DNA of 64,000 bases from Moniliella sp. 'wahieum' (Eukaryota > Basidiomycota > Moniliellomycetes > Moniliellales > Moniliellaceae). Under the pieces are notes generated by a model, which worked only from the letters and a program-made list of their open reading frames with translations, was not told the DNA's origin and ran no database searches. The first letter of the stretch is position 1, and each line of letters starts with the position of its first letter. The stretch covers positions 620,001 to 684,000 of the forward strand of contig RSEE01000022.1 in the NCBI GenBank assembly GCA_003971905.1, written 5' to 3'. A program made the position numbers and the translations under genes. Positions 45,329 through 57,655 of this stretch are shown here, one piece after another.

Positions 45329-47085
45329 ATGCCCACCCCTTCGCCGCCTGGCCGCACCTCAACCAGCAGCATGAGCATCGGGTACGGCCCCCGCCCCGCC
45401 CCGTCCTTCGCCTTCGGCACCCCCTCCAACTTTGGCGCGATGGCCATGGCCCACGCCATTCACGCTGCCTCCGCCGCTGCCTCCGCCTCCTCCCCCTCCA
45501 CGCGCCCTTCCGCCCCCCCGCGCTCCCTTGCCCACTCTCGCGCGTCCTTCTCATCCCGATCAAAGACATCCCATCCATCTTCACGTCGCTCGTCCCGACG
45601 AGCTAGCGACTCGGTCTTTTCCCCCGGCCACGTGCTTATGGACAAGATCACCCATGCCTTCCAGCCATGCCCTGCTTCGGACCAAGCACGACCCAATCCG
45701 CCTCCCGCCTCCTCGGTCTCATCCTACCCATCCCACCCATCGTCGTATCCATCACGACACCCATCCACCCCTTCGCTCCTCGCCGGATCGGACGGCAGCA
45801 GCCCCACCAGTACCGTCGACGACGCTTTTCCGCCCTCCCAGTACTTGGCGGCCAACTCGCTATCGTACGCCCTGCCTTTGCACCGCACCAGCCCAACGGA
45901 CCTGCCCGATCTCGCCTTGCCTTCGCTGGGACCCTCGGACCCCTACCCCACCCCGAAGCCGCCGAGGCAATCCGCATGCTCGCCTCCCATCCATCATGGG
46001 AGACCTATGCCCATCTGGTTGGGGGACCCCTGCCCGCGCCCCCCACCACAGCCCATCCCAGCCAACTTATCTGCCCGCCGCCCCCTCAAGATATCGTCCA
46101 CCCTACACCTACCACCATCACCACCCTATCCCCCAAGACGATCGTGCGCAAAAGGTCCCACAGCAACCAAGATGAACCGGGGGAAAAGCGATGTCGGAGT
46201 ACGAGTCCTTCCACAGTCCCTTCGTGTCCGTCGCCGTCCGTTTCACCTTCGCGCCCGCCTGTATCTGACAAGGAGGATGATGGGCACGCTTGTTTTGGAC
46301 AGCGACCCTGGGTCCTGCCTCCCTGGGCACCACGCCAAGTCGATTGGGCAGCGGTGGAAAAGGCCGATTCTACAGGCCAGTTGCCCAGTAAGGTGGCGCA
46401 GGTCCTGCGACAATGCCTTAGTCAGCCCGAAGGGACCCAGCGTACCACTTACCCAGGCACCTGGCCTGGGCTGCAACCGCACCTCGATCAGTTACGCGAG
46501 CAGGTCTTGCGTGGGGAACGGGCGGATTTAGCAGCGTTGTACTGGGCTAAGATGCAGCCCAAACCGGCCGTTCGCACCGACTCTGCCTCTCGTTCGGCTG
46601 CAGCTCCGGCCCGCCTGAGCAAGACGGAGAAACGCAGGAATCACTTGGCTTCGGAACAGAAACGTCGGACTAACATTCGTCGTGGGTACCAAGACTTGGT
46701 AGCTCTCGTCCCTTCCCTCCAGCATTACAACAGGGACGACGTGAAGGTTGGAATGACGATGGAGAGCGAGTGTTTGCGCAAGAGTGAGTTCTTCTTCCCC
46801 CCCCCCTCCTCTTCCTCAGCACCGACACTGACCTCATCGGACTTGCTTCGGTTTCTGTTTCGAGCAGCCATCGATCATATGCGGCAGCTGGCGGAAACGC
46901 ATGCTTCGCTCGTAGCCAAACGGGACGATACGATTGACTTGTTGGGTACCGCATACAAAGTCCCGCTCCTACACCCTTTGCTCTCCCCTGCTCCTCTGCC
47001 AAGCGCCACCATCACACCTGCCGATCTCGATCTACAACTTACCAAATCCCAGGCCGCCTGCACTGCTCCTTCCAGCACCTCCTAA
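45329..47085 (+). CDS. bHLH transcription factor
   Basis: This is a DNA-binding regulator of the basic helix-loop-helix class. The ATG at 45329 (CACCCATG context) begins MPTPSPPGRTSTSSMSIGYG. About 400 residues of Ser/Pro-rich, probably disordered sequence follow, including a His run (YHHHHP). They change frame near 45950, near 46060 and near 46130. A Lys/Arg patch (VRKRSHSNQDEPGEKRCRS) may be a nuclear signal. The bHLH at about 46620-46900 has KTEKRRNHLASEQKRRTNIR, helix 1 GYQDLVALVPSL and, after a 74-bp intron (46794-46867), helix 2 CLRKTIDHMRQLAETHASLV. The H-x-x-x-E-x-x-R pattern (HLASEQKRR) predicts E-box binding. The loop is slightly long. It ends in a short Pro/Ser tail. It may recognise the CACGTG sites in this window (inference). 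Confidence 0.85.
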
Positions 47086-47365
47086 CCCCCTCCCTGCCCC
47101 CTTGCCCTTGGGGTAGGGTCGACCCTCCCAACCTGCACCTGTTCCCTTGTCCGTTGTCCGTTGTCCCTTCTGGGCCTCGGGGTCCAGGTCCATTGCTTCG
47201 GTTTGCTCCTGTTCAGTACTCAGTTCGGTGTTAATCCATCCATTTTTGCTTTTCTTCGTCAGCTTCATCGATCAGCGATCATGTGTGTTTCCTGTATGGT
47301 CCCACTCCGCTTTTTTACCTCGGAAAGATCCTCTGGCCTCAGGACTAGGGAGGGACAACACCTGT

Positions 47366-47390
47366 CACATTGCACATTGCACATTGCACA
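47366..47390. repeat. 7-bp tandem repeat, CATTGCA
   Basis: About three and a half copies of a heptamer lie downstream of the bHLH gene. Confidence 0.75.
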
Positions 47391-48083
47391 TTTGCACATG
47401 TCACGCTCACGCGCGGTCGCGCAAGGTCATGGATCCGATCATCACTAGTCGCTAGTCGCTTGGCCATGGTCCCCGCCGTCATCGTCATCGTCATCGTCAT
47501 CACGTCCGACATAATATAGATGCCCACCATGCATCCCGGCGGCACGCTGGCCGCATTTGAAATTTGGGGTTGGCCGCGTATAGGTGTGGGTGCATGGGCG
47601 CCCTGATCGATTAGATGACTGGATGGGTGATGCATGATGCAAAGTGGCACCCGCCGGGACGGTCCAAGCCTCTCGCTCGGGCCGGTCGGGCCGGTTGAGC
47701 GGGTCAGGCTGGTCCGACCTCCGAACTGGGTCCTGCGTGCCGTGCCCTTGTGGGCCCTGTGTCCTCGGGGTTTGGTTGGAGGGGCGTTGCACGTTGAACG
47801 TTGCACGCTGAACGGATGGTAAGACGGGAGGAACTCGAGGAACCCAAAAGGATTTGGGTGGAGAACCTCTAGAAATGTAGAGCAAAGCAATGGCGGTGGT
47901 GGTGGTTAAAAGTTAAATGTTAAAGCTTAAAGTCTAATATCTAAGTCTCAGGTCTTAGATCCTTATGCCGCACCTAGAGGAGACAGGGGTTCGAACAAAG
48001 CCGGAGTACACAAGTGGAGGCTTCGGAGCTCAAACATAGAAGGCCTAAGAGGCAAAGGGCGATTAAGTTGATTGATAATCGAT

Positions 48084-48101
48084 AAGGCCTAAGGCCTAAG
48101 G
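48084..48101. repeat. 7-bp tandem repeat, AGGCCTA
   Basis: About two and a half copies of the palindrome AGGCCT plus A, followed by the palindrome GGCGCC. Confidence 0.7.
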
Positions 48102-48859
48102 CGCCTTGGCCTATGTACGGGAGCGAGGGATCCAACACGTATCGGTTACAGCTTACAGGTTACCGGTTAACTGACCGGACTGAGTAACTGAGTAACTGTA
48201 TTTGTGTATTGACCCGTCTCTGTTGTTGCCCACTCAGTACTCACGTCCGTACCCCTACCATCAATCGTCACTACCAACAATACGTTCTCCACCTACTGCT
48301 GAGGCCAAGGACGGATGCTCATACCAGGAGCGAGAAAGTGCGCGACGCAGCATACCAGATCGATGCGAAGAAAGAGACAGGGGACGAGATAGGGAACAAG
48401 GGAAGGTAAGGAGTAAGGAGGGGGGGGGGTGAGGTGAAAGCGCAGAATCGGAAGCGGAAGTGGAAGCGGACGGAGTGGGGTGGGGGGAGAATCGGTAGCA
48501 GCCCGACTGCTGAACCAAATCAAGATGTTCTTGACGAAACCACCAAGGGAATCGGTACTGCGCCTCAGGAGGAGCCGAGGGGGGGGGGGGATAAGAAACG
48601 GGTGACAGACCCGAATGCGGCCGGGGAGAATCGAGGGAATCAGGCCAACACACAGCACTCAAAAATGTCCGGACCAAAAACAAAAACAAACGAAGGAAAC
48701 TAGATAAGAGGCGGCGAAGGGGACCCAAATTGAGAACCGACACGGGGGGTAAGATGGAGTGGAGATATGGAGATGGAGATGGAGATGGAGAATGGGACGT
48801 GGACGTGGACGGGGATAGGGATGGAGGTAAGCACAGGGCCGGAACCGGACGAAAGCTTC

Positions 48860-51800
48860 CTACGTCACCCGCACCACCACCGTCGCGCCGGCGGCCGAGG
48901 TGGAAGTAGAAAAGGCGGGGGAATCGAACGCGCGATGGGCATCTTCCATGGCCAAGATGGAGCTCAAACGAGGACAGATGGTACCTTCCAAAGCGGCGCG
49001 ACGCATACTTTGCAAAGCATCCTGTGTGTCTGAGCCCACATCGACCCCAATCCACTCGTACTCAATATGTTTCTTGTCCTTTTTGAAAAATGTTCGACGG
49101 AGCGAATGGAGGTGAGTCTTCATCCCCGGTTGGCCCGTTCGGTCATCACTGTAGCACGTGACAAAGTGGCCTTGGCGCGCCAAGATGCGTCGTGCGGCAT
49201 CGTACAATTTTCGTCCGCCAATCGTATCCACCACCAAATCAAAGCTGCTTTCGTGAAGCGAGTTGATCGCCCACAGTGCTTCGCCTACCACCACCTCATG
49301 CGCACCGTTGCTTGTGCAATCCCGTACCCATCCGACGCGCCTGGAGGACACTGCGCCACAATGATCAACCCCAATCGCGCACACGCTTGCATCGTCAACA
49401 ACCCCACACCGTCATGCGCATTCAGAATGAGAACACGAGAACCACGCTCCAGTTGTTGGCAGTAGTGTTGTTGCACTTGGAACGCCATCGCGCCCGTAGC
49501 GGGCAACGCGGCAATTTGTTCCGTCGTCAAGCTCTCCTCAGGCGCCTTGGCCACGAGAGAATGGTCAATGGTAATGTACTCAGCGAGCGCACCCGACTAG
49601 AAAACCAAAAATGTGAGTTAGTCTCCTGCTTTGCTCAAACCATCCATCATCCTGCTACACACGCACAGAGGGAGGGAGGAGGGGGGAACCACGCGTACGT
49701 ACCCTTTTCGAATCGGTCAAGCCAAAGATAATGTCGCCCTTGTGCAGCTCTTCCACCGCCCACCCCACATCGGCAATCCGACCACAAAAGCTACGGCCGG
49801 GCACAAAGCCATACCCAGCCGTCGACTGCGCCCGCTCTCGCACAATCGCCCGGTCCACCCCATCAATCGCCACGGCAATCACAGCGACCAGAACTTCCTT
49901 CGGTCCAACTTACGCGGCGGAGGCGTGTGCGCTGTCAAGCCAATCATCGCCGGTAATTCTTCCACCGAAGACGAACTTGTCTCGGCCCGTTTCTTGAACC
50001 GCCACATACTGTCCCGCTGTTGCGGTTGGAACGCACTGGTAATCGCCACGGTGGCCATGGTCGTCTTGCTCTGCAACGGGTCCTCGGTTTGAGAATGCCG
50101 TCGGGGCCGATCGATCGTCGTGGGTTTACGCACCGGCGCAGCTGGCGAACTGACGATCGACGTGGGCCCCCGCGCGTTCGCGTAGCCAGGTACGGACGCC
50201 AAGTTCTGTTGGGTGAGCGATAAGCGTTGGAGCGGGATACCGTTGCTGGAAGCAATGGACGAGGCACGCGCCAAGGACTGGGTATCCGTCACGCTGCGCC
50301 TATCTGCCATGAGCGCAGCAGTAGGTGCGCCCAGCGGGGCAGATTTGGCCCAAGCGGGTGTCGGGTTGGCTGGGCTGTCGACCGAGCCGGCACTAAGCGA
50401 GGTATGAGGTAGGGACTTGTGGTTGACGGAGTACGGGGCAGGCGAACGAATTTCCTCCACAGCAGGAGCTGGAAGAGAACTCTGCCATTCATCAATACTT
50501 TCCATGGGACGGGAGACCATGCCGACCTTGGCGCGAGGACGGAAAGAGCCATCGGAACCTACTGCGTCCGAATTGCCCGATTGGCCGTTCCGTCCGCTCC
50601 GGACCGACGAGGTGCGAGGAATACGATCCGAGCTGGTGCTCAGGCCCGACGCACCCCACGTCGACGGTAAAGGCGCCCCTGGGGTAACCGGGGAGTCCTC
50701 CGCCGAAGGCTGGGAGTGGGCTGGGCCATCCGACAGCCCTGAAGGAATAGGCGGGGGAGTCCACCACAGGAGGAGGCGCGTGGGTAGATACAAAGGAGTT
50801 GGTTTTTCCTTCGGCGACAAGGACTTCATCGACAAGGGTTGCAGCAGTGCATTGCGTCCGGGCGTCTTTTTCTTTGGTTTACCGGTTTTTGTCTCCTTTT
50901 TGGTCACACGCGTAGCGGTGATGCCACCAGGAAGGACAATCTCACCTTGTCCTGTCCCTGTCCTTGGCCTTGTCCTTGTCCCTCTTCAGTAGGTTTGGCC
51001 TTCTTCTTTGGCTTTTTGTTTGGGCTCGGCTTCTTGACCACCGTGATACGTTTCGTGCCCGATTTGGCTGCACTCTGATCGGACGAGTGCGAGGTAGCGG
51101 GGGTGGTGGTGGGTGTGCTCTGGTCCTCGGCCGAGAGCAAGCTACTAGGCTGGGGTTCGGGTTTGAGTTCGGGCGCGGGCGCGGGACGAACAGCAGACTC
51201 TTGTGGCAGAGGCGAAACGATCGAGCGAGGGCTGGTCAAGAGTTCAGAATGACAGAACCAGCAGGACTTCGGGTACCAACGGGGCGTTGGCGTGGGGGCC
51301 GCACAGGGTTCGTAGGAACCGAGATATGGCATTGGCCTCACGGGGCAGAGCCAAAGAGGGTTCCGCACATCGTTGTCCCCCCTGGGCCCACCACCTGGTG
51401 CTGGTCATCTTGCGCTGTCGACGCCACGATGGAAGGACCGTAGCCGGTAGCGGAGGCAAGTCTGCAGCCTCTGGAGGGGAAGCGACCTGAGGAGGAGGGG
51501 TGGGAATGGTATCGGGCGTGGGAATAGAAGGAACGTTGGAGGGGGACACTGCGATTGCTGGAGCTGAGGTTGCTGGCGGGGTCTCTCTCTGGGTGTCGTC
51601 GGTACGTGGTTCGGTTGCGTGACGGTTGTGTCAGCCTCTTCTTCCGGCTCCATAACATCAAAGAAACGAGTGGCAGAGCGCTCAAAAGGTTCCTTCCCTT
51701 CAGACGAGATGGTGCGAGTGGGTGTCATGTCCGTCGAAAGGGCCGTGCCCTCCTGCGGACCAGGATAGAGGTGGTTCCCCTTATATTTTCGGGGGAAGGC

Positions 51801-54800
51801 GAGCTAGTGGACTCAGGTGCCTGGGCAGAAGCGCGGGCCAAAGACCAAGGACGTGAGCGCCTCTCACTTCCTCCCTCGGAAACCATATCGGATGCACTGC
51901 TTGAGCTGCCATGACGCTGGTGACCATACATACGTAACTTGCCCAACCCAAGACTGAGTGTATCCGCCAGTGTCTTTGGGACCGCAGACCCACTTTGGGG
52001 GAGTGGGGAGATACTGGAGCCGCGTCGCTATTCACAGTAGTCTCCTTCGACGGTGCATCCATCGCGATGGCTTCCGACACGGACGGATCAACATGCGCAT
52101 CGGCCGTTGGCGTCGAGGACTTGTTCCCCATGAAAATTGGTGAGGGGGACTTCTGCAGTGCGAGGGGGGTGATGGCCCCGTAGGTGAACCCAACGCTAGT
52201 GGGCTGGAGCAGGCGAAATCACCGGCGAATGGAAGGCCTGGTAACGGCCCCGTGTCATAACACTGGGACTAGCCACGATGGAAGGTGTCTCCTTTGCTTT
52301 GACAGCCTCTGCCAAGGCTTGTTCTTCCTGCAACTTTTGGGCCTTGGCGCGCTCTTCCTGGTCGACTGTCTGGGAAGCGCCCAACCAGGCAGCTCCAAGG
52401 TCCGGGTCGAGCCCATCGAAAGAGTGAAGAGAACGGGAAGCATCTTCTTCTTGTTTGGGCACTGGCTCTGCCCCCGGTTCCTTTGGTACCGCCTCTGGCT
52501 GCTCAGTCGTTGGATCCTCCTGGGCCTCGATGTAGGTCGTTTCGGAGCGGTGCAGGTCGGGCTTGGAAGTAGTCGCCGCTCGGCCGTAACAGCCGTTTCT
52601 TCCGTAGAATGAGACGGTTCCGTTTCCTTCCCAAATCGATCCAGAATGCCACGCAAGCCAAGGAGGTCATCTCCCTGATCCGGACGCAGGGATTGCGGCT
52701 TGGGGAACATCATCCACGTGAGGGGGAGGCGGCTTGGCCTGTGACGTCAGTGGCAAGACGGATTCCGCCTTGCTCTCCTCCATTGCCAGTTGCTTATCCT
52801 CTGGCACAGCCGCCGAAAGGCCCTTAGGGTTCTCCTTGGACGTTTCCTCGCGCTTGGACTCCGGCTTGGCATCCGCATCCAACTCGGGTTCCTTGGCAGC
52901 GAGAATCGCATTGATACCAAAGACGGACCCGAGGGAGATGGCAGACAATCGCTTGGGATTAACAACAGGTAATGTCGGGGGCATCGGACGGATGGGGAAC
53001 GGCGGGGTGGTAGAACCAGATGGTTCAGCACTTGCTTGCACTGCCGCGTGGTGGTCCACGGGGGCGGGATAGGCAGGCGTCACGCTTCCCGTCGAGAAGA
53101 AACAGATGATGCCCCTCACTTTCTTCCGCTACGCGTTCGAGCGTGCCGCGGGGAACGGGGGCCCAGTCAGCGGCCGGGTCCGAGGCCAGAGGAGAATGGT
53201 GATCCGTGTCGCTCGATGACTCATCCTCCCCCCGTCCTCCTCGCCCGAGTCGGCACCGGATACAGCTGGAGCCACAGGGCGCGCACGGGGGTCCGAGATG
53301 TAACTCCGGTGGCGGTTCGTCCGAGTCGCTTTCCGAATCGCTTCCATGGCTCGTACGTCGGGAACAGACGGCGAGACGGGTACCGAGGCCGCGCTCGCAC
53401 TGGAGCTTGGGGCGGCATAGGCAGAAGCCGGAGCGGAGGGTACATGCGGCTGGAGGGCGGCTGCATCGCAGGCAGAGTCTGCGATGCAGGAAGGGGAAGC
53501 TGCGAGGTACGGGCAGGGCTGGAGCCGTAGGCTCCTCTCGAGTGTGGCACAGAGGCAGATCAGCAAGGGGGAAGGAGAAGCCTGAGCATTCCAGGGCCCA
53601 GCCTTGGCCAACCTGGTAATTGGGTGCCCCGGGGCCAGCTCAGCACGGGGCGAGCAACGTGGTCTTGTTTGCGAGCGAGGCCATTGGCGGTAGAACCGTG
53701 AGTAAACCGATCTTGTGGATGGGCACTGGGAGCTCCCCAGGCACGCGCCGTCATGCCCACGTCACCAGGCGGAGGTGCTGCAAGGTGCGGATCATGTGGC
53801 CGCTCCCATGTACGTGCGATATCGGTGCCAGAAACGGAGGCCATGAAGGATTTCCAGTCGCCTGGGCGGGGACGAGTGTCCCACTGGCCGTATCCGGGTC
53901 CTTGTCCTGGGGGATGCACGTGTGGCTCAGGAGAATGCATACGAGGCGTATGGTACCCATTCGGGCCGCGGCTGCTGATGCTCGAGGTCCGGGAGGGTGC
54001 GGAGGGGACATACGAGGGGCATAGGCAGGTCCTGATCCACACGTGTCAGTACATACTAAACTGGTTGTTCCCGAAAACGAACGGGGTCACGTACCATGGC
54101 CTGGCTGGGTGTGGGTAGGCGACGGACTGCGCATGCCGCCATAAGCGCTATGGGCACGGATCACAGGCGAGTACCCGCGTGGCGGCGGTTGAGGCTGAGG
54201 CGACAAGGCACCGGGCCCACGCGAGTAGGGGGGGTAGGCGTAGGCAGGAGCAGGAGCAGGAGCGGGAGCGAGAACGGGAGAGGAAGCCGGCGGGGCCATA
54301 GGGAGGTGGGAGGAGTAGCTGGAGGGCAGGGAGGGCACGGGTGGGACGACCTGTTGCTCCAAGGCAGCGGCGTACGAGTGGCGGGCGGACTTGTTCTTGG
54401 ACAAGCGCATCGAGGCACGTGGGCTGAGGAGCCGAACCATGAGCCAAGGGAGCGGGAGGAGCGGTTGGTGGCGGCGCTGGTCTGGGAGCGCGCATCGTCG
54501 TCGGACAGGGCTGCGGATGGGACGTAGCTGCGGCTCTTGTTGCGGGGGCGATGCCGGTGTGGGTGGGGGTGTAGTAGAAGCCGTTGGGGAGCTGGTTGGG
54601 GGCGACGGCGGACGCGGGGGGCGGATGGGCGAGGGGCCCGTGGGCGGAAAACATGCTGCCGCTGAGGATGGTGGGCTCGGGGGCGGCGAAGCGAGGGCCG
54701 GGCGCACGGGGGGGGCGTAGCGGTGAGGTGGAGCGGGTGGCGGAGGCGGCATCGCTGGTGGTGGGTGCGTAGGACGCGGGGCGGCGGCCCGAGGCGAGCG

Positions 54801-54857
54801 GGTGTCGCTGTAGGTGTGCGACGGCCGGTTGAGCAGCGAGTCGACGATGCGCGGCAT
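48860..54857 (-). CDS. Giant disordered protein fused to a quinone-oxidoreductase-type MDR domain
   Basis: The ATG at 54857 begins MPRIVDSLLNRPSHTYSD. About 1,600 residues of Pro/Ser-rich sequence follow, with short landmarks MRLSKNKSARHSYAAALEQQ, GDWKSFMASVSGTDIARTWE and ISLGSVFGINAILAAKEP, and a GQGQGQ hexamer repeat. From about 49990 the same frame runs from SSSVEELPAMIGLTAHTPPP into a medium-chain dehydrogenase/reductase fold: KEVLVAVIAVAIDGVDRAIV, GYGFVPGRSFCGRIADVG, EELHKGDIIFGLTDSKR, AEYITIDHSLVAKAPEE, the nucleotide-binding SRVLILNAHDGVGLLTMQAC and SFDLVVDTIGGRKLYDAARR, ending in the family's AGATVVVRV. No zinc ligands are evident, so it resembles zeta-crystallin/NADPH:quinone reductases. 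Introns: 54032-54094 and 49597-49702. Total length is about 1,940 residues with many frame changes. The function of the long part is unknown. Confidence 0.75.
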
Positions 54858-57030
54858 GGTGGTGGCGGGCGGAGGAGGAGGAGGAGGAGGAGGGGAGGAG
54901 GAGGAGGAGGGCGACGCATCCAGGCGGGTGCGATCGCAGGGACGGTGAGGCGGCGGGTGATGCAGTGTGCTGAGATCTGAGTGTGAGAGCAGCGATGATC
55001 GCTGAGATTGAGATCGATCGCAGAACGGCCGAGTGCGCTGTCGGAGTGTCCAGACGTTCAGACGTTCAGTCGGGCACAAGCCAGCCAGTCCACGCAGCAG
55101 TACGCAGGACTTCGCCCGCGCCTGACATAAGCACCCACGCACCGCCCCAGTGTGGCCCTCGCAGCACAGCTCTGATCGTTGATCGCGACATGGGACGGGT
55201 GATGCGCGCGTGACGCTGCGAGATCACATGCGTCACACTCAACCGAGGCGCTTCGGTCGGCCTGCAGGGGGGCTGTGTGGATGCATGCCGTGGCCAATGC
55301 GCAGGCGCATCCGACACTCTCTGGCCGTTGCGCCACACTAGTCACGTGTCACTCTGACAGTGACACCAGTGACAGTAGTGACTGCCCCTCCACCCGTGCC
55401 AGTCGTAGAATGCGCGCCGAACCATGGATGCCTATTGGTGCACACAACTCGCCCCCCCCCAAGTCGCGTTATGGACAGCCCCACAACAGCTTCACTATTC
55501 ACTCCGCGCGTGGGCAGGCACTGGGCGGGACTGCCACAACCAAGTGCGGCTGGTAGGCAGGGATCGTGGAGACATACTCCAACAGTGTAACAGTAGTAAG
55601 TGGGGCACCGCTATAACAACAATCCTCCTCCTCCTGTCGCGGCCTGACACCCATCCCTGAGCCATCCCACTTACCCACTCATGAGTTTTGGGCCAATCCA
55701 TAGTACCTGCCGTCCCCGGGGGGCAAGACGAGCTGGCGAGCCCAGATGAGCAGCACGCGCGCTCTCTTCGCCTTCTCTCACCTCGAGACATGTTCTGTTC
55801 CCAGGCGCGCAATAGTAGGACTTTGGGTCGTCGACACCGAGACGTCCCCTCATGATACGGCTACGCGTGCCTCCACGGATCTCTTCATTGAGGTTGAAGA
55901 CGGAGCGCATCTATGGCTCTTTATTTCCTTCTTATTCGTCAATCTATACACAGTAGATGTGACACCTTCTCTTAATGTCGACTCCCCTGCTCTCTCCGTC
56001 TTCTTTCCACTCAGTTTCGCATCTTTCTCAGCAGAGCCATTCTCAGACTCACGCCGGCTAGGGGGCCTTTCGCCCACTAGGCCCGTATGGGCACTATGCC
56101 GTGATTCCTATCAGTTGGGAGATCCTGTGTCCACCTCTCGACTGTTCCCCCTTCCTGAGGGGTACATATACCTCATGTCCGTCCATATATGTATCCAATC
56201 TATCTGCGTCTCTTCCCCATCTCCGTCTCCTGACAGCTATCACCCTCTTCAATTCCGGAGTGTTGGGCTTTCCATCATAACCCAGTTTTTGGAGCGCTCT
56301 CTAGAAATTCCACACTACCAATCCTAGTCTCAGCTATCCTGTTTCCCGCTGCGTCCAGGCAGCCAGGCTACTAATACTACTCCTTCTTTTCGCCTCCAAA
56401 AGTCTGGAAGACTTTATTCACACACGTCACACTACGCCTGCCCAAGCCGGTACCTACGCAACATTGATACACAAGCAGTCGCATCACAGCCATACATCGA
56501 GAGGTCTCTACTTTTGGCACGGGCGTAGCCACGAGTCTCTGCCTATAAGCTTTTGGATTCTTCTCTTTAATCCGCCGGGTGAGCCCCAACTGATGGGGTC
56601 CACTCATGACACTTTGGATCCCATGTGACAGTACGGGTGGGCGCAAAACCGTCAGGAGAGTGTCACATGTCACCGGCAGCCGCCCCAGCTGGGCTGATGG
56701 AGTGACAAACAAATCCGCCCCTGAGAGGCCTGAACAGGGAGACCGTCGTGTATAGCAACCACAGGCAGATGTAGTATATTCCCTGTGGACTGCGGCTTTG
56801 GCCCGGGGGGCCCGTGTAGCGACGTCCTAGTGAACCAACTGGCTATGGAGATGCAACGGATGCTGAAGCCTATACAAGACCGTGGCGCAGGTGATCGATT
56901 GCGGGCAAGAGAGAAGGGGTTTGGGTGGCAGAGGAAGTAGGACGAGGACTATACAGCAGAAGGCTACTAGTTGCTGGCTTCCGTGCGGATACGCGCGCAT
57001 CACCAGTTTCGAAGCCCGCGGAGCCTCGGG

Positions 57031-57048
57031 ACTAGTGACTAGTGACTA
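57031..57048. repeat. 7-bp tandem repeat, ACTAGTG
   Basis: About two and a half copies of the palindrome ACTAGT plus G. Confidence 0.7.
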
Positions 57049-57643
57049 TAGTGAGGCCGGGGGCCGGAAGTGCTCCACTACGGCCGGTGAAGTTCACCCC
57101 ACAGTCACCGTCTTAACATGTAACACCACTGGGGTCCCGCAGCGTCCGGGGTAAACGGTAAACAGGGTACAATCGAAAGCTACTTGGGCATAATAGGATT
57201 ACGTTATAGCCACCAGCACGAGGAGAAGTGCCATCGGATGATGTCGATGATGTTAATGCTAAGTAGTGCCGCAGGAGGCTTAAACTTCTTGACAGTAATG
57301 TTGAGAAGGGTAACTTGAACTTGCTTTTTGTGGAGAGAGAGGGGGGCATTGCCAGCGAATCGGGAATGCTGGGTGATGTGAGGGTACCAAAAAGCAGCAG
57401 AGCCCAGTCCGTTCGCAAGAGAAAAGCGCGCCAGGTAGCCAAACATGGTTATAGGCGCGATACTTGGTTTGGCCAGCAAGCCAGGCATCCTGTGCATCAC
57501 GTGCAGGTGGGGGGTTGATAGTAGGGTTGCTGTCGAACGTCATGGTCCTGTCCGATATTTAGATCGACCAAGAGCATGATCATCTCAAGCATATCTGGTC
57601 GATGGCCGTGGAGCTCCACGCTGCCCCCCGGGATCGAACTTAA

Positions 57644-57655
57644 TGACGTCACGTG
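57644..57655 (+). promoter_or_regulatory. Overlapping CRE and E-box before acyl-CoA dehydrogenase
   Basis: A perfect TGACGTCA (57644-57651) overlaps a perfect CACGTG (57650-57655), about 260 bp upstream of the dehydrogenase ATG. bZIP and bHLH factors would compete for or share this site. Function is inferred from motif quality and position. Confidence 0.45.

Larger units (their letters stand above)
47086..48859. other. Convergent intergenic region with repeats
   Basis: These 1.8 kb lie between two stop codons. They hold a CATTGCA heptamer run, GTCATC hexamers (47478-47502), TTAA-rich degenerate repeats (47905-47960), an AGGCCTA array and GAGATG hexamers (48757-48792). No gene is recognised. 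Confidence 0.55.

Noticed and set aside
47980-48010. GGGGTTCGAAC, tRNA T-arm-like
   Set aside because: The flanking bases do not pair into a T stem and no D or anticodon arm fits upstream.
55746-56327. 193-codon plus-strand frame as a gene
   Set aside because: It has no known domain, no typical start context and a composition unlike the coding genes here.
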